From contig NZ_JYNX01000035.1 in assembly GCF_001044255.1 (NCBI RefSeq), positions 38,575 through 102,574 on the forward strand: a stretch of 64,000 nucleotides of DNA, written 5' to 3'. Every line of letters begins with the position of its first letter. Within the stretch, counting starts at the first letter, position 1. The notes beneath the pieces were generated by a model. That model was not told the DNA's origin. It saw only the letters and a list, made by a program, of their open reading frames with translations, and ran no database searches. The position numbers and the translations under genes were made by a program. Positions 63,362 through 64,000 of the stretch are shown here, piece after piece. This stretch comes from Mycolicibacterium chubuense (lineage in GTDB: Bacteria; Actinomycetota; Actinomycetes; Mycobacteriales; Mycobacteriaceae).

Positions 63362-63544
63362 CAGTGTCGGACAACGTCACGAGGTCGGCCTCGGCGGGCC
63401 TGACGGCGCCTGCTGGCGCGCCGGATCGGTCATAACGATCACCCCCGTCTGCGCTCGGCGCCACCGCAGGCCAGCATGCGCCGCCACGAACGTCCACGGG
63501 CTGTATCGCGCGGATCAGGGCCGTACTTCGACAGCGTGTCCGGC

Positions 63545-63571
63545 GCCGAGCCGGCGAGAGCGTGACTTGTC
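63545..63571 (+). repeat. 27-nt direct repeat, right copy
   Basis: 26 of 27 positions match the ROK-gene end at 59311-59337. It lies 25 bp before the DUF222/13E12-type start. Confidence 0.75.
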
Positions 63572-63596
63572 GGTGGGGCGAGGTAGAGTCGGGGCC

Positions 63597-64000
63597 ATGT
63601 TCGAACACATGTTCGATTTCGATGCGACGGCCTCCGAGGCCGAGCTGCGCGACCTCGTGACGCGCTGCGAGCGGCTGAAGGCTGCCGCGGCGGCGGCGCA
63701 GGCGCGGGCGACGGCATTGTGGGCGGCGCAGCGCCGCGCGGCCGAGGACGCCGCCGGGGTGCCGGCGCGGAAGCGGGGGCGGGGGTTGGCAACGGAGATC
63801 GCGCTGGCCCGCCTCGACGCCCCGGTCACCGGCAACACCCACCTCGGGATGGCGAATGCGCTGGTGCACGAGATGCCGCACACCCTGGCGGCGTTGGAGG
63901 CGGGGGTGCTCACCGAGTACCGGGCCACCCTGATCGTCAAAGCCTCGGCCTGCCTGACCGTGGAAGACCGCCGGGTGTTGGATGCCGAACTGTGCGCCGA
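63597..64000 (+). CDS. DUF222/13E12-repeat HNH endonuclease-type protein, cut by window end
   Basis: Begins ATG TTC GAA CAC ATG TTC GAT and remains open to the window end. The N-terminal sequence (FDATASEAELRDLVTRCERL, then RGLATEIALARLDAPVTGN and AGVLTEYRATLIVKA) is typical of DUF222 proteins of the 13E12 repeat family, most of which end in an HNH nuclease domain not visible here. These are multicopy genes in mycobacteria linked to mobile elements. A TAGAGT 7 nt before the ATG suggests a leaderless start. A minus-strand open frame over the same bases is a shadow. Confidence 0.75.
   Translation, partial: MFEHMFDFDATASEAELRDLVTRCERLKAAAAAAQARATALWAAQRRAAEDAAGVPARKRGRGLATEIALARLDAPVTGNTHLGMANALVHEMPHTLAALEAGVLTEYRATLIVKASACLTVEDRRVLDAELCA

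Noticed and set aside
63300-63940. Minus-strand open frames over the right end
   Set aside because: They are antisense to the DUF222/13E12-type start, which has family sequence from its first codons.

Overview
The window is high-GC actinobacterial DNA. Gene content and order match the cholesterol/steroid catabolic locus of mycobacteria, the region corresponding to about Rv3521-Rv3565 of M. tuberculosis. Insertions absent from the slow growers as I remember them (TetR/MFS pair, cupin/P450 pair, IclR regulator, RecQ-like helicase, PGRS-type protein, SatD-type pair, xylose genes) suggest a rapidly growing Mycolicibacterium. I cannot name the species. Function assignments come from recognising protein families by eye and from gene order; no database search was possible.

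Layout. 1-4.2 kb: thiolase-fold genes ltp4 and ltp3 with a double DUF35 partner and an F420-type oxidoreductase. 4.2-6.0 kb: MFS exporter and TetR regulator. 6.1-13.6 kb: kshA and its small partner, a P450/cupin pair, a KstR-controlled three-gene operon (Rv3529c-Rv3531c type) and an IclR regulator. 13.6-17 kb: RecQ-like helicase with a phosphoribosyltransferase-like tail, a hemolysin III-family protein and a haemophore-like secreted protein. 17.1-22.5 kb: hsaF-hsaG-hsaE diverging from kstD-chsH3. 22.5-27.8 kb: a block of envelope or secreted low-complexity proteins (PGRS without PE domain, MPT63-like with a repeat tail, proline-rich membrane protein). 28-36.2 kb: the igr operon (cyp125, chsE1, chsE2, chsH2, chsH1, ltp2) diverging from fadA5, a small unknown protein and a Ddn-like protein. 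36.2-53.6 kb: the KstR2 regulon for rings C/D (two SDRs, echA20, ipdA-ipdB-ipdC, fadA6, kstR2, ipdF, fadE30, fadD3, fadE31-fadE33, aspB), interrupted at 41.5-44.1 kb by a SatD/membrane protein pair and an alcohol dehydrogenase. 53.6-59.3 kb: xylose ABC transporter, xylose isomerase and ROK regulator. 59.4-63.4 kb: two convergent class III cyclase-domain genes. 63.6 kb to the end: the start of a DUF222/13E12-type gene.

The steroid genes form a pathway. CYP125 oxidises the sterol side chain. FadA5, ChsH3, ChsE1/E2, ChsH1/H2 and Ltp2 shorten it, with Ltp3/Ltp4 possibly handling branched side chains. KstD and KshA open ring B. HsaE/F/G finish the ring A fragment to pyruvate and propionyl-CoA. FadD3, FadE30, IpdF, IpdC, EchA20, IpdA/B, FadE31-33 and FadA6 degrade the remaining indanedione propionate. 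Five KstR-type boxes (TNNAACNNGTTNNA) and two KstR2-type boxes (ANCAAGNNCTTGNT) lie where that model needs them. Several promoters look leaderless.

The most unusual signals are: three TGAAG-N7-CTTCA palindromes spaced exactly 28 bp apart over the promoter and start of the SatD-type gene; a 27-nt near-perfect direct repeat bracketing the cyclase pair; a PGRS protein lacking a PE domain; and shared ROK operators at both xylose promoters, with a CRP-like site beside one of them.
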